Positions 8,383 to 17,629 of a stretch of 64,000 nucleotides of DNA are shown here, in pieces (position 1 is the stretch's first letter; each line of letters starts with the position of its first letter). The stretch is from Jongsikchunia kroppenstedtii DSM 45133 (GTDB taxonomy: Bacteria > Actinomycetota > Actinomycetes > Mycobacteriales > Mycobacteriaceae). The stretch lies in the NCBI RefSeq assembly GCF_000380485.1, contig NZ_AQYG01000049.1, forward strand, positions 1-64,000. The letters run 5' to 3'. The notes under the pieces were generated by a model that worked only from the letters and a program-made list of their open reading frames with translations, made no database searches and was not told the DNA's origin. Made by a program: the position numbers and the translations under genes.

Positions 8383-9417
8383 ATGCCGATGAACCCGCAG
8401 TTGCAACCGGTGCTGGCCCCGTTGACGGCGTCAGCGATCTTCCTGGTCTTCACGATCGACCCCGGCGGCGAGGAAGAGCTGAACGCCGCACTCGCCGAAT
8501 ACAGCGGACTGGTGCGCACCGTCACCTCCCGCCGCCCGCCCGTCGAGCCGGCGGGCGCCGTGCTGGGAATCGGCTCCGATGCCTGGGACCGGCTCTTCGA
8601 CGGGCCGAAACCCGCAGGGCTGCACCCGTTCATCGAACTGACCGGCGACGTGCACCGGGCACCGGCCACCCCCGGTGACCTGATGCTGCACATCCGGGCC
8701 GAACGTCAGGATCTGTGCTTCGAGATCGCCAAACTGGTGACCGAGCGGTTCGCGTCGTGCACCACGGTCGTCGACGAGGTCCACGGATTCCGCAACTTCG
8801 ATCAACGCGCGATGATCGGCTTCGTCGACGGCACCGAGAATCCATCCGGCCCCGCCGCCAACGCCTCGGTGTTCGTCGCCGAGGCCGACGACCCCGGCTT
8901 CGGCGGCGGCAGCTATGTCGTGGTGCAGAAGTACCTGCACGATATGTCGGCCTGGGATGGCCTCGGAACAACCGACCAGGAAGCCGCCATCGGCCGCTCC
9001 AAGTGGGAGAACATCGAGATGGCCGACGACGTCAAGCCGTCTAACTCGCATATCGCCCTGAACGTGATCGTCGATCCGGACGGCACGCAGCGCCAGATCG
9101 TCCGCGCCAACATGCCCTTCGGGCGTCCCGGATTCGGCGAGTTCGGCACCTTCTTCATCGGCTACAGCTCCGACCAGGCGGTGACCGAGGAGATGCTGCA
9201 GAACATGTTCATCGGCGATCCGCCCGGCAACTACGACCGGCTGCTCGACTTCTCGGACGCCGTCACCGGCAGCCAGTACTTCGTCCCCACCATCGACTTC
9301 CTGGATCAGCCGCCGCCGCTTCCGCAAGCGGCCGCAGCGACGTCAGACGAGCCGGACACCGCGGCATCCATCCCCACCGGCTCACTCACCATCGGTTCAC
9401 TCAAGGAGCACTCATGA
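8383..9417 (+). CDS. DyP-type haem peroxidase, encapsulin cargo
   Basis: 344 residues from the ATG at 8383, or six bases later at MNPQLQ. Dye-decolorizing peroxidases oxidise bulky aromatic substrates with H2O2. The hallmark GFVDGTENPSG (GxxDG, carrying the distal aspartate) is near residue 150. The proximal histidine is probably in KPSNSHIAL, followed by the conserved RANMPFGRPGFGEFGTFF, which carries the distal arginine. No Tat signal is present, so it is cytoplasmic (the B-type form). After the catalytic domain a disordered linker (AAAATSDEPDTAAS) leads to a terminal targeting peptide. Its stop codon overlaps the encapsulin start (ATGA). Confidence 0.96.
   Translation: MPMNPQLQPVLAPLTASAIFLVFTIDPGGEEELNAALAEYSGLVRTVTSRRPPVEPAGAVLGIGSDAWDRLFDGPKPAGLHPFIELTGDVHRAPATPGDLMLHIRAERQDLCFEIAKLVTERFASCTTVVDEVHGFRNFDQRAMIGFVDGTENPSGPAANASVFVAEADDPGFGGGSYVVVQKYLHDMSAWDGLGTTDQEAAIGRSKWENIEMADDVKPSNSHIALNVIVDPDGTQRQIVRANMPFGRPGFGEFGTFFIGYSSDQAVTEEMLQNMFIGDPPGNYDRLLDFSDAVTGSQYFVPTIDFLDQPPPLPQAAAATSDEPDTAASIPTGSLTIGSLKEHS
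9376..9414 (+). other. Encapsulin cargo-loading peptide at the DyP C-terminus
   Basis: The last 13 codons encode TGSLTIGSLKEHS, which matches the GSL-x-IGSLK targeting motif of family 1 encapsulin cargoes. It follows a linker rich in alanine, serine and proline, as expected for a flexible tether that binds the inner shell wall. Confidence 0.93.
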
Positions 9418-10211
9418 GCAATCTGCATCGCGAACTCGCACCGATCTCGGAGGCCGCGTGGGCCGACATCGAGGAGGAAGCGGCTCGGTCGTTCAAGCGC
9501 AACGTCGCCGGACGCCGCCTGGTCGACGTCGACGGACCGCACGGGCTCGGACTGTCCTCGGTCTCGACGGGCCACACCACACCGATCGCCTCCCCGCGCG
9601 ACGGCATCTCGGCCGCCGTCCGCGAGTCCCAGCCGATCGTCGAGCTGAAGGTGCCGTTCAGGTTGTCGCGCACCGCGATCGATGATGTGGACCGCGGCGC
9701 GAAAGACCCCGACTGGGATCCGCTGATCGCCGCCGCACAGAAGATGGCGCTCGCCGAAGACCAGGCCATCTTCACCGGATTCGCCGAAGCGCAGATAGCC
9801 GGCATTCGGGATTCGGCTGCCGCGCAAGCGCTTCAGCTGCCCGACGACGTGCGCGAGTATCCCGACGTGTTCAGTCGCGCCGCATCGACGCTGCGCCTCG
9901 CCTCGGTCGAGGGCCCGTACTCGGTGGCGGTCAGCGCCGAGGTGTATTCGCTGATCAACGAGACCACCAACCATGGCTACCCGATCATCGAGCACGTCCA
10001 GCGCGTGCTGTCCGGCGACATCGTGTGGGCGCCGGCCATCGACGGCGCCTACCTGCTGTCCACCCGCGGCGGCGACTTCCAGCTGACCATCGGCCAAGAG
10101 TTGTCGATCGGCTACGACAGCCACGACGCGACGTCGGTGAACCTGTACTTCACCGAATCGCTCAGCTTCGCGGTCTGGACGGCCGAGGCGGCCATCGCGC
10201 TGACCCGCTGA
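9414..10211 (+). CDS. Family 1 encapsulin shell protein
   Basis: 265 residues, the usual size for a T=1, 60-subunit shell with the HK97 phage-capsid fold. The N-terminal helix MSNLHRELAPISEAAWADIE, then RRLVDVDGPHGLGLSSVSTG and YPIIEHVQRVLSGDIVWAPA, are encapsulin hallmarks. The C-terminus DATSVNLYFTESLSFAVWTA is the conserved final strand. Coupled by a 4-base overlap to the upstream DyP gene, whose C-terminus carries the loading peptide. Together they would form a peroxidase nanocompartment in the cytoplasm. The downstream gene converges 26 bp away. Confidence 0.97.
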   Translation: MSNLHRELAPISEAAWADIEEEAARSFKRNVAGRRLVDVDGPHGLGLSSVSTGHTTPIASPRDGISAAVRESQPIVELKVPFRLSRTAIDDVDRGAKDPDWDPLIAAAQKMALAEDQAIFTGFAEAQIAGIRDSAAAQALQLPDDVREYPDVFSRAASTLRLASVEGPYSVAVSAEVYSLINETTNHGYPIIEHVQRVLSGDIVWAPAIDGAYLLSTRGGDFQLTIGQELSIGYDSHDATSVNLYFTESLSFAVWTAEAAIALTR

Positions 10212-10237
10212 TCAAGTCCCGGTAGGCCGGGCCTCGC

Positions 10238-11422
10238 TCAGCGCTGCGCCGCAACTCCGCCGGCGACCATCGCATCGATCTGCGCGCCGGTCAATCCGGC
10301 TTCGCCGAGAAGCGCCCGGGTGTGCTGGCCGAGGGCCGGCACTTCCCCCATCGGCGCCTCGAAGTCGTCGAAGGTCGCGGGCGGCAGCAAGGCCTCGATC
10401 GTCGCGGATTCCGTTGTCACGGTGCGCCATCGATCACGGGCCTGCAGCTGCGGATGATCGATCACGTCGCCGATCTCCTTCAGCTGCGCGGCCGGGACGC
10501 CGGCATCGAGCAACCGGTCGGCCAGCTCCGCGGTCGTGTACCGCCGCGTCCGTTCGGCGACCGCCGCGTCGCAGTCGGTGCGATGCCGCACCCGCAGCAC
10601 GTTGGTGGTGAACCGTTCGTCGTCGGCGAGTTCCGGCGCATCCAGCGCCTTGATCACCAGATCACGCCATCCGGGATCGCTCTGCACCCCGATCAGCATC
10701 TGACCGTCGCTGGTTGGATAGGCGTCATACGGCGCGATCGCCGCATGGCTGACACCCATCCGCGGCGGCGGCGCGCCCGCGTACAGCTGGGTGTACAGGG
10801 CGTGGCCCATCCACTCGACCGTGGCCTCGAGCATCGAAACATCAATGGCCGCACCGACCCCCGATACCCCGCGCCGAACCAGCGCGGCGAGAACCGCCTG
10901 CGACGCATACATGCCCGCGGCGATATCGGACGTCGGGATTCCGGTCTTGGCCGGATGCTCGGGCGTCCCCGTCAGGGAGATCAGCCCACTCTCGGCCTGG
11001 ATCAACATGTCGTACGCCTTGTGATGCGCGAACGGGCCGCCGGCGCCGTAGCCGGACATGGTGACGACGATCAGCTCGTCGTGATCGGCCCGCAGGCTCT
11101 CGGCATCGAGCCCGAGCCGCGCCGCGGCCCCGGGCGCCGGATTCTGCACCACCACATCGGATTTCGCGATCAGGCTGCGCACCGCATCCGCGCCCTGTTC
11201 GCTCTTGAGATCGACCGCGAGCGACTCCTTGCCCCGATTGAGCCACACGAAATGCGATGCCGACCCGTGCACGACGTGGTCGTAGCCACGCGCGAGGTCG
11301 CCGCCGTCGACCCGTTCGACCTTGATGACCCGCGCGCCCAGATCGGCGAGATTGCGCGTCGCCAGCGGCGCGGCCACCGCCTGCTCCAGAGCAACGACGG
11401 TCACGCCTTCCAGCGGCAGCAT
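10238..11422 (-). CDS. CaiB/BaiF family (class III) CoA-transferase
   Basis: 394 residues from the ATG at 11422, whose A is the last base of the dxs TGA stop. Class III CoA-transferases move CoA between carboxylic acids through an aspartyl-CoA intermediate. The family opening [20 protein letters not shown], then ADLGARVIKVERVDGGD and LNRGKESLAVDLK, are visible. The probable nucleophilic aspartate lies in AYDMLIQAESGLISLTG. GAAIDVSMLEA is also typical. The C-terminal half has AGVPAAQLKEIGDV. The substrate is unknown; close homologues are often annotated as formyl-CoA or alpha-methylacyl-CoA enzymes. Coupled to dxs by position, without an obvious biochemical link. Confidence 0.9.
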   Translation of the reverse strand: MLPLEGVTVVALEQAVAAPLATRNLADLGARVIKVERVDGGDLARGYDHVVHGSASHFVWLNRGKESLAVDLKSEQGADAVRSLIAKSDVVVQNPAPGAAARLGLDAESLRADHDELIVVTMSGYGAGGPFAHHKAYDMLIQAESGLISLTGTPEHPAKTGIPTSDIAAGMYASQAVLAALVRRGVSGVGAAIDVSMLEATVEWMGHALYTQLYAGAPPPRMGVSHAAIAPYDAYPTSDGQMLIGVQSDPGWRDLVIKALDAPELADDERFTTNVLRVRHRTDCDAAVAERTRRYTTAELADRLLDAGVPAAQLKEIGDVIDHPQLQARDRWRTVTTESATIEALLPPATFDDFEAPMGEVPALGQHTRALLGEAGLTGAQIDAMVAGGVAAQR

Positions 11423-13365
11423 CAGGGTTTCTTGGTGTGCGCCGAGTTCTTGGCGGGGGCGGCCGTGGGATCGAGCTCCCCGTCTGACATCCGCGACACG
11501 CACTCGGTGATCGTCATCGCGACATCCTGTGCGGTGAGGCCCAGCTTGGCGAGCAGCTGACCGCGGCTCGCGTGCTCGAGGAACTCCTGAGTGATGCCGA
11601 TGTCACGGCACGGCGTCGACACGCCATGCTGCCGGAGCTTCTGCGACACCGACGACCCGACGCCGCCGTGCACGCCGCCGTCCTCGATCGTCACCACCAG
11701 GCGATGCGATCCGGCCAGCTCGACGATCGAATCCGGCACCGGCAGCACCCAGCGCGGATCGACGACCGTGGCGCCGATCCCCTGCTGGGCCAGCCGGCTC
11801 GCGGTCTCGACGGCCAGCGGGCAGAACGCCCCGACGCCGATGATCAGCACGTCGTTGCCGTCACCGCGGCCCGGCTCGGCGAGCACGTCCACGCCGTCGG
11901 CCAGTCGCCGGGTCGCCCGGAGATCCTCCGGCACAGCGCCTTTCGAATAGCGCAGCGCGGTCGGGCCGTCGGCGGTCGCGAGGGCCTCGGCGAATTCTTC
12001 GCGCAGCCGCACCGCGTCGCGCGGCGCCGCAACCCGCAGGCCGGGAACGATCGCCATCAGCGACAGATCCCACATGCCGTGATGCGACGGACCGTCCGGC
12101 CCCGTGACGCCCGAGCGGTCGAGCACCAGGGTCACCGGCAGCCTGAGCAGGGCGACATCCATCAGGAGCTGATCGAAGGCGCGGTTGAGGAAGGTGGAGT
12201 ACAGCGCGATGACCGGATGCAGGCCGCCCAGGGCCAACCCGGCCGCGGACGTGACCGCATGCTGTTCGGCGATGCCGACATCGAACATTCGGTCCGGGAA
12301 TCGCTCTCCGAACGCCGCGACGCCGGTCGGGCCGGCCATGGCGGCGGTGATCGCGACGATGTCGGCGCGGCGCTCCCCCTCGGCGATGAGCGCGTCGGCG
12401 AAGATCGACGTCCAGTCGAGCGGCGCGGCACTGATGGCCTGGCCGGTCGCCGGGTCGATCACGCCGATGCCATGCATCTGATCGGCCTCGTCGTTCTCGG
12501 CGTGGGCGTAGCCCATGCCCTTCTGGGTCATCGCATGCACGATCACCGGACCGCCGAACGACTTGGCGTGCCGCAGGGCGTTTTCCAGCGCGCGCTCGTC
12601 GTGGCCGTCGACCGGGCCGACGTACTTGATGCCCAGGTCGGAGAACATCTGCTGCGGCGCGATCATGTCCTTGATGCCGCTCTTCATGCCGTGCAGGACG
12701 GCGAACGCGCTCGGCCCGACCACCGGGATCTTGCTGACGATGCGCCGGGTCTCGTCGAGCATCCGCTCGTAGCCGGGCTGCAGCCGCAGGCCCGACAGGT
12801 GGCGGGCGAAGCCGCCGATCGTCGGCGCGTAGGAGCGTCCGTTGTCGTTGACGACGATGACGACCGGACGATGGGCGCCGGCGATGTTGTTCAGCGCCTC
12901 CCAGCACATGCCGCCGGTGAGCGCGCCGTCGCCGACGACGGCGACCACATGGCGGTCGGTCTGGCCTGTGAGCTCGAACGACTTGGCCAACCCGTCCGCG
13001 TACGACAGCGCCGCGGAGGCATGCGACGACTCGACCCAGTCGTGCTCGCTCTCGGCGCGCTCCTGGTAGCCGGTCAGGCCGCCCTGCTGGCGCAGCGTGT
13101 CGAATCGTCCGGCACGGCCGGTGACGATCTTGTGCACATAGCTCTGATGTCCGGTGTCGAAGATCACCGCGTCGCGGGGCGAGTTGAAGACTCGATGGAT
13201 CGCCAGTGTCAGCTCGACGACGCCCAGGTTGGGTCCCAGATGCCCGCCCGTGGCCGATACCTTCGCGATCAGGAAATCGCGGATCTCGCCGGCCAGCTCC
13301 GTCAGCTCGGCCTGGGTGAGGCCACGCAGGTCCCCGGGTGATTTCACTGAATCCAGCACATCCAT
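11422..13365 (-). CDS. dxs: 1-deoxy-D-xylulose-5-phosphate synthase
   Basis: 647 residues. DXS condenses pyruvate and glyceraldehyde-3-phosphate with thiamine diphosphate in the first step of the MEP isoprenoid pathway. Seen: [16 protein letters not shown]; the TPP-Mg motif [19 protein letters not shown]; the transketolase central domain with [16 protein letters not shown] (catalytic glutamate); [15 protein letters not shown]; and a C-terminal domain with [14 protein letters not shown]. The N-terminus [17 protein letters not shown] is standard. The last ~20 residues are a lysine- and alanine-rich tail. Upstream 140 bp holds its promoter; TAGACT on the minus strand near 13457 is a possible -10. 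Confidence 0.97.
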   Translation of the reverse strand: MDVLDSVKSPGDLRGLTQAELTELAGEIRDFLIAKVSATGGHLGPNLGVVELTLAIHRVFNSPRDAVIFDTGHQSYVHKIVTGRAGRFDTLRQQGGLTGYQERAESEHDWVESSHASAALSYADGLAKSFELTGQTDRHVVAVVGDGALTGGMCWEALNNIAGAHRPVVIVVNDNGRSYAPTIGGFARHLSGLRLQPGYERMLDETRRIVSKIPVVGPSAFAVLHGMKSGIKDMIAPQQMFSDLGIKYVGPVDGHDERALENALRHAKSFGGPVIVHAMTQKGMGYAHAENDEADQMHGIGVIDPATGQAISAAPLDWTSIFADALIAEGERRADIVAITAAMAGPTGVAAFGERFPDRMFDVGIAEQHAVTSAAGLALGGLHPVIALYSTFLNRAFDQLLMDVALLRLPVTLVLDRSGVTGPDGPSHHGMWDLSLMAIVPGLRVAAPRDAVRLREEFAEALATADGPTALRYSKGAVPEDLRATRRLADGVDVLAEPGRGDGNDVLIIGVGAFCPLAVETASRLAQQGIGATVVDPRWVLPVPDSIVELAGSHRLVVTIEDGGVHGGVGSSVSQKLRQHGVSTPCRDIGITQEFLEHASRGQLLAKLGLTAQDVAMTITECVSRMSDGELDPTAAPAKNSAHTKKP

Positions 13366-13505
13366 TGCGCGGTACCCCTTCTCCCAGCTGTGAACATCTA
13401 ACGGCCTGCGCCGCGGTACATCGATCGGCCCTGCCGAGGCAGTACCCCGTGAAGTCTACTGTTGCACCGGAGCACCCGGAGTGAGCAACGTGATCGGCCC
13501 CGCAG

Positions 13506-14756
13506 TCATCGCGCGAGCAGCGCGATCGCCTCGAAGTGATGGGTCATGGGGAACGCATCGAAACCCCGGATGACGGTCGGCCGGTAGCCGCGCCGGCCGA
13601 AGTCCGCCAGATCGCGCGCGAAGGTCGCTTGGTCGCATCCCACATGCACCACCGCGCGCGGCTGTGCCGCCGACACCGCTTCGACGACCGCGGCCCCGGC
13701 GCCGGCACGCGGCGGATCGAGCACGACGACATCCGGCGACGGCAGGCCCGCGATCGCCCGGTCGACCCGGCCGAGATGGAAGCGCACGCCGGCATCGTCG
13801 GCGAATGCCGCGCCGCCGGCGTCGACCGCTCGCGGGTCGGACTCCACGACATGCACCTCGTCGGTACTGTCGCGCATCGCCCCCGCCAGCGGCCCGCCAC
13901 CGCCGAACAGATCCCAGCCGACGGCCGCCCGGCCGACTCCGGAGGCCGCGAGCAGCTCGCCGACCACCGTCGAATAGCTCGCCGCCGCATTCCGGTGCGA
14001 CTGCCAGAACCCGGTCGCCGGCAGCGACCACGTCCGGTCACCGACGCGCCAGGTCGCCACCCCGGATCCGGCGAGCACGGATTCGCGGCGGGCCTTGGCG
14101 GCGCTCGCCCGATGCTGCTGCGCCCGAGCACGTTTGCCGCCGCGCCGCTGCGACACCGCCGCCAGCTCGACCACATGCCGGTCGCCCGCGTCGTCGAGCA
14201 CCACGACCAACTCCGAGCCGGCCTCGGCCTCGGGAAGATCCGCGAGGAGCCCGTCGGCGGCGGCCGCGCAGTCGAGCGTGGGCACCACGGCCCCGCCGCG
14301 CGCGTGCATGCCCGGTCGGCCCTGCGGATCGACGCCGAGCCGCATCCGGCCGCGCCAACCGGTTTCGACCGCAGCCGGGACCGGTTCTGCGGCAAGTGAT
14401 TCGATTTCGCCCGCCCATTCGATCCCGTCGCCGACACGCTGCAACAGCTCGGTGAGCACGGTCGCCTTGATGCCGCGGGCCGTCGCGCCGGTCATGTGCG
14501 AGGCGTCGCAGCAGCCGACCCCGGCAGCGTGTGCGCGGCAGGCCACCTCGATGCGGCCCGCTGCGGCGTCGACGATCTCCTCGATCTGTGCGTGGCAGAA
14601 CGACTTTCCCTTGTCCTCGGTCACCCGCACGACGAGTCGCTCCCCCGGCAGGGCATCACGGACGAAGACGACGCGTCCGTCCCGGCGGCCGACGCAGACG
14701 CCGCCGTGACCGGGACGGTCGACCGTCAGCTCGAACGTCTCACCCTGCCAGTTCAC
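13506..14756 (-). CDS. TrmA/RumA-family RNA m5U methyltransferase
   Basis: 416 residues. A TRAM domain occupies the N-terminus (PGHGGVCVGRRDGRVVFVRD). A cysteine-containing stretch (CRAHAAGVGCCDAS) occupies the place of the iron-sulphur ligands in RumA-type enzymes. The Rossmann methyltransferase core has WDLFGGGGPLAGAM, and VLDPPRAGAG precedes the catalytic-cysteine motif HVGCDQATFARDL. HHFEAIALL at the end carries the conserved glutamate. The family makes 5-methyluridine in rRNA or tRNA. Which site is modified cannot be told, since RlmC, RlmD and TrmA look alike. Lies 44 bp after the permease gene on the same strand. Confidence 0.9.
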   Translation of the reverse strand: MNWQGETFELTVDRPGHGGVCVGRRDGRVVFVRDALPGERLVVRVTEDKGKSFCHAQIEEIVDAAAGRIEVACRAHAAGVGCCDASHMTGATARGIKATVLTELLQRVGDGIEWAGEIESLAAEPVPAAVETGWRGRMRLGVDPQGRPGMHARGGAVVPTLDCAAAADGLLADLPEAEAGSELVVVLDDAGDRHVVELAAVSQRRGGKRARAQQHRASAAKARRESVLAGSGVATWRVGDRTWSLPATGFWQSHRNAAASYSTVVGELLAASGVGRAAVGWDLFGGGGPLAGAMRDSTDEVHVVESDPRAVDAGGAAFADDAGVRFHLGRVDRAIAGLPSPDVVVLDPPRAGAGAAVVEAVSAAQPRAVVHVGCDQATFARDLADFGRRGYRPTVIRGFDAFPMTHHFEAIALLAR

Positions 14757-14800
14757 CCGCTAGACCCTACGCGGCCAGGCGCCCGGCGTTCAGTCACTGG

Positions 14801-16792
14801 CTAGACTCCGCGGCGGGCGTCGCCGGGCGCATGAAAGATGCGTTCGTCGTCCTTGCGCCGCACCGACGAACTGAGCTGCCACGGCACCGACGTCACCATC
14901 ACGCCCGGCTCGAACAGCAGCCGCCCCTTGAGCCGCAGCGCCGACTGGTTGTGCAGGATCTGCTCCCACCAGTGGCCGACCACGTACTCCGGGATGAACA
15001 CGGTGACCACATCGCGCGGCGACTCGCGCCGGATCCGGCGAACGTAATCGATTATGGGCCTGGTGATCTCGCGGTACGGCGAGGCGATCACCTTGAGCGG
15101 CACCGGGATGTCGCTCTCCTCCCATTTGGCGACCAGCTTCTTCGTGTCCGCGTCGTCGACCGCCACGGTCACGGCCTCCAGCACGTCCGGGCGGGTCGCG
15201 CGGGCATAGGCCAGCGCCCGCAGCGTCGGCATGTGCACCGTGGACACCAGCACGATCGAGTGCGATCGGCTCGGCAGCGCCACGTCGTAGTCGATTTCTT
15301 CGAGCTCGTCGTGGATCCGCGAATAGTGGCGATGGATCAGCTTCATCATCACGAAGATCGCCCCCATCGCGACGATCGCGATCCAGGCACCGGCCAGGAA
15401 CTTCGTGATCAGCACGATGATCAGCACCGTTCCGGTCATCCCGAACCCGATGCCGTTGATGACCCGCGACCGCTGCATGTGGCGCCGGGTGCCCGGATCG
15501 GTCTCCACCCGCAGCCGTCGCGTCCAGTGCCGCACCATGCCGATCTGGCTCAGCGTGAACGAGACGAACACGCCCACGATGTAGAGCTGGATGAGTGACG
15601 TGACCTGCGCGCCGAACGCGGCGATGAAGATGATCGCGGCCACGGCCAGGAAGATGATGCCGTTGCTGAACGCCAGCCGGTCGCCGCGCGTATGCAGCTG
15701 TCGCGGCAGATAGCGGTCCTGGGCGAGCACCGAACCGAGCACCGGGAAACCGTTGAAGGCGGTGTTGGCCGCCAGCACCAGGATCAACGCGGTCACCACG
15801 GCGATGAAGTAGAAGCCGGGAGTGAAGTTGTGGAACACCGCGTCCGCCAACTGCGCGATCAGCGACTTCTGCTCGTAACCGTGCGGCGCTCCGCCCAGCT
15901 GCTTGTCGGGATCCTCGACGTATTTCGCGCCGATGCGCCGCGCCAGCAGGATGATGCCCATCAGCAGCACGACCGCGATCGTGCCCAGCATCAGCAGCGT
16001 CGTCGCCGCGTTGCGCGACTTGGGCTTGCGGAAGGCCGGCACGCCGTTGCTGATGGCCTCCACACCCGTCAGGGCGGCACAGCCCGACGAGAAGGCTCTG
16101 GCTATCAGGAAGACCAGCGCCACCCCGGCGATGCCGGTGTGTTCGGCGTGGAGCTTGTAATCGGCCGGCTCGGCCCGCAGATTCTCGCCCATCACGAAGA
16201 TCTCGATGAAGCCCCACACCAGCATCAGGAACACGCCGACGATGAAGGCATACGTCGGAATCGCGAAAGCGGCACCCGATTCCCGGATGCCGCGCAGGTT
16301 GATGGCGGTGATGACGACGACCGCGCCGATGCAGAACAGTACTTTGTGGGTGTTGACGAACGGTACCGCCGAACCGATGTTCTCCGCGGCCGACGAGATC
16401 GACACGGCGACCGTCAGGACGTAGTCGACCATCAGCGCACTGCCGACCGTGAGACCGGCCGTCGGGCCGAGATTCACCGTCGCGACCTCGTAGTCGCCGC
16501 CGCCGGACGGATATGCGTGCACGTTCTGCCGGTAGCTGGCGACCACGACGAGCATCACCACCGCGACCGCGAGACCGATCCACGGCGTATAGGCGTACGC
16601 GGACACTCCGGCGATCGACAGCACGAGGAAGACTTCCTGCGGCGCATAGGCGACGGAGGACATGGCATCCGAGGCGAAGACCGGCAACGCGATCCGTTTC
16701 GGCAGCAGCGTGTGCGCCAACCGGTCGCTGCGGAACGGCCGGCCGAGCAGCAGCCGCTTGGCGGCTACCGAAGTCTTGGAAACCATGGACAC
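14801..16792 (-). CDS. KimA-like APC-superfamily potassium/proton symporter
   Basis: 663 residues with about 12 membrane segments in residues 30-480 and a soluble C-terminal domain of ~170 residues. The start LPKRIALPVFASDAMSSVAYAPQ is a family hallmark. SGGGDYEVATVNLGPTAGL and SAAENIGSAVPFV are also seen. The architecture matches Bacillus KimA (YdaO), a high-affinity K+ importer. Mycobacterial Rv2690c occupies the same place and is annotated as an amino-acid permease. Potassium is favoured because it is divergent, 156 bp away, from ceoB-ceoC, K+-uptake regulatory subunits. The C-terminal domain is USP-like (PSRSHSIVLVSTVHMP). Start could also be MVSKTSVAAK, six bases in. Confidence 0.85.
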   Translation of the reverse strand: MSMVSKTSVAAKRLLLGRPFRSDRLAHTLLPKRIALPVFASDAMSSVAYAPQEVFLVLSIAGVSAYAYTPWIGLAVAVVMLVVVASYRQNVHAYPSGGGDYEVATVNLGPTAGLTVGSALMVDYVLTVAVSISSAAENIGSAVPFVNTHKVLFCIGAVVVITAINLRGIRESGAAFAIPTYAFIVGVFLMLVWGFIEIFVMGENLRAEPADYKLHAEHTGIAGVALVFLIARAFSSGCAALTGVEAISNGVPAFRKPKSRNAATTLLMLGTIAVVLLMGIILLARRIGAKYVEDPDKQLGGAPHGYEQKSLIAQLADAVFHNFTPGFYFIAVVTALILVLAANTAFNGFPVLGSVLAQDRYLPRQLHTRGDRLAFSNGIIFLAVAAIIFIAAFGAQVTSLIQLYIVGVFVSFTLSQIGMVRHWTRRLRVETDPGTRRHMQRSRVINGIGFGMTGTVLIIVLITKFLAGAWIAIVAMGAIFVMMKLIHRHYSRIHDELEEIDYDVALPSRSHSIVLVSTVHMPTLRALAYARATRPDVLEAVTVAVDDADTKKLVAKWEESDIPVPLKVIASPYREITRPIIDYVRRIRRESPRDVVTVFIPEYVVGHWWEQILHNQSALRLKGRLLFEPGVMVTSVPWQLSSSVRRKDDERIFHAPGDARRGV

Positions 16793-16948
16793 GCGGACAA
16801 CATTAAAACTCCGCTAAGCAGGCTCGCACACGCGCCCGCTCCTATCCGGTCTATGTTATTGCCGTCAGGTTTTCCGGGACGTCGGCGCAACCGATGGAAC
16901 GGCTTGGCGCGAACCCGCATCGAGCATGGTCGGAGCAGAGGAGACAGG

Positions 16949-17629
16949 GTGCACGTAGTCGTCATGGGGTGCGGGCGCGTCGGCTCCTCACTCGCGCTGG
17001 CGCTCGCCCGCAACGGCCATTCGGTCGCCGTGGTCGACCGGGACGAGTCGGCGTTCCGCCGCCTCGGCGAGGACTTCCCCGGCGACCAGGTGCGCGGCGT
17101 CGGCTTCGACCAGGACGTGCTCCGCCAGGCCGGCATCGAACGGGCCGACGCCTTCGCCGCGGTCTCGTCCGGCGACAACTCCAACATCATCTCCGCCCGC
17201 GTCGCCCGCGAGATGTTCGGCGTCGAACGCGTCGTCGCACGCATCTACGACGCCAAGCGTGCCGCGGTCTTCGAGCGCCTGGGCATCCCGACCGTCGCGA
17301 CGGTTCCCTGGACCACCGAACGATTCATGACGGCCCTCGGCGACAGTCCCGAGCGCAAAGCCGGCTGGCGCGACCCGTCCGGCAACGTCGTGGTGTTCCA
17401 GCTCGCGCTGTCCGAGAGCTGGGTGGGCACCACCTCGGCCGGCTTCCAGTCGCAGACCGGCGCGCGGATCGCGTTCCTCATCCGATTCGGGTCGCCGGTG
17501 ATGCCGGAGCCGAATACCGCTCTGCAGCAAGAGGACCAGGTATTCGTCGCGGTCCCGGCCGACCGGGTCGACGAAGTGAAGGCGATGGCCGCCGGGCCGT
17601 CTGCCGAGGGAGAGGGGAACGCCCGATGA
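16949..17629 (+). CDS. ceoB: TrkA-family potassium regulatory protein CeoB
   Basis: 226 residues. The GTG at 16949 is preceded by GAGGAGACAGG; the longer frame upstream is antisense to the permease. TrkA proteins bind NAD(H) or nucleotides and gate K+ transporters. RCK-N is residues 1-130, starting VHVVVMGCGRVGSSLALALA (GxGxxG) with VVDRDESAFRRL, and RCK-C is residues 140-220. In mycobacteria ceoB (also trkA) pairs with ceoC as here. The stop overlaps the ceoC ATG (ATGA), so the two are translationally coupled. The divergent permease is a likely partner or co-regulated gene. Confidence 0.94.
   Translation: MHVVVMGCGRVGSSLALALARNGHSVAVVDRDESAFRRLGEDFPGDQVRGVGFDQDVLRQAGIERADAFAAVSSGDNSNIISARVAREMFGVERVVARIYDAKRAAVFERLGIPTVATVPWTTERFMTALGDSPERKAGWRDPSGNVVVFQLALSESWVGTTSAGFQSQTGARIAFLIRFGSPVMPEPNTALQQEDQVFVAVPADRVDEVKAMAAGPSAEGEGNAR

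Noticed and set aside
16793-16948. c-di-AMP (ydaO) riboswitch before the KimA-like gene
   Set aside because: Bacillus kimA has one, but the 156-bp divergent gap is short, shared with the opposite gene, and I see no fold matching the riboswitch core.
15692-16948. Upstream extension of the ceoB frame by 419 codons
   Set aside because: It runs antisense to the permease gene and reads as histidine/arginine-rich shadow; the TrkA start with a ribosome-binding site is at 16949.
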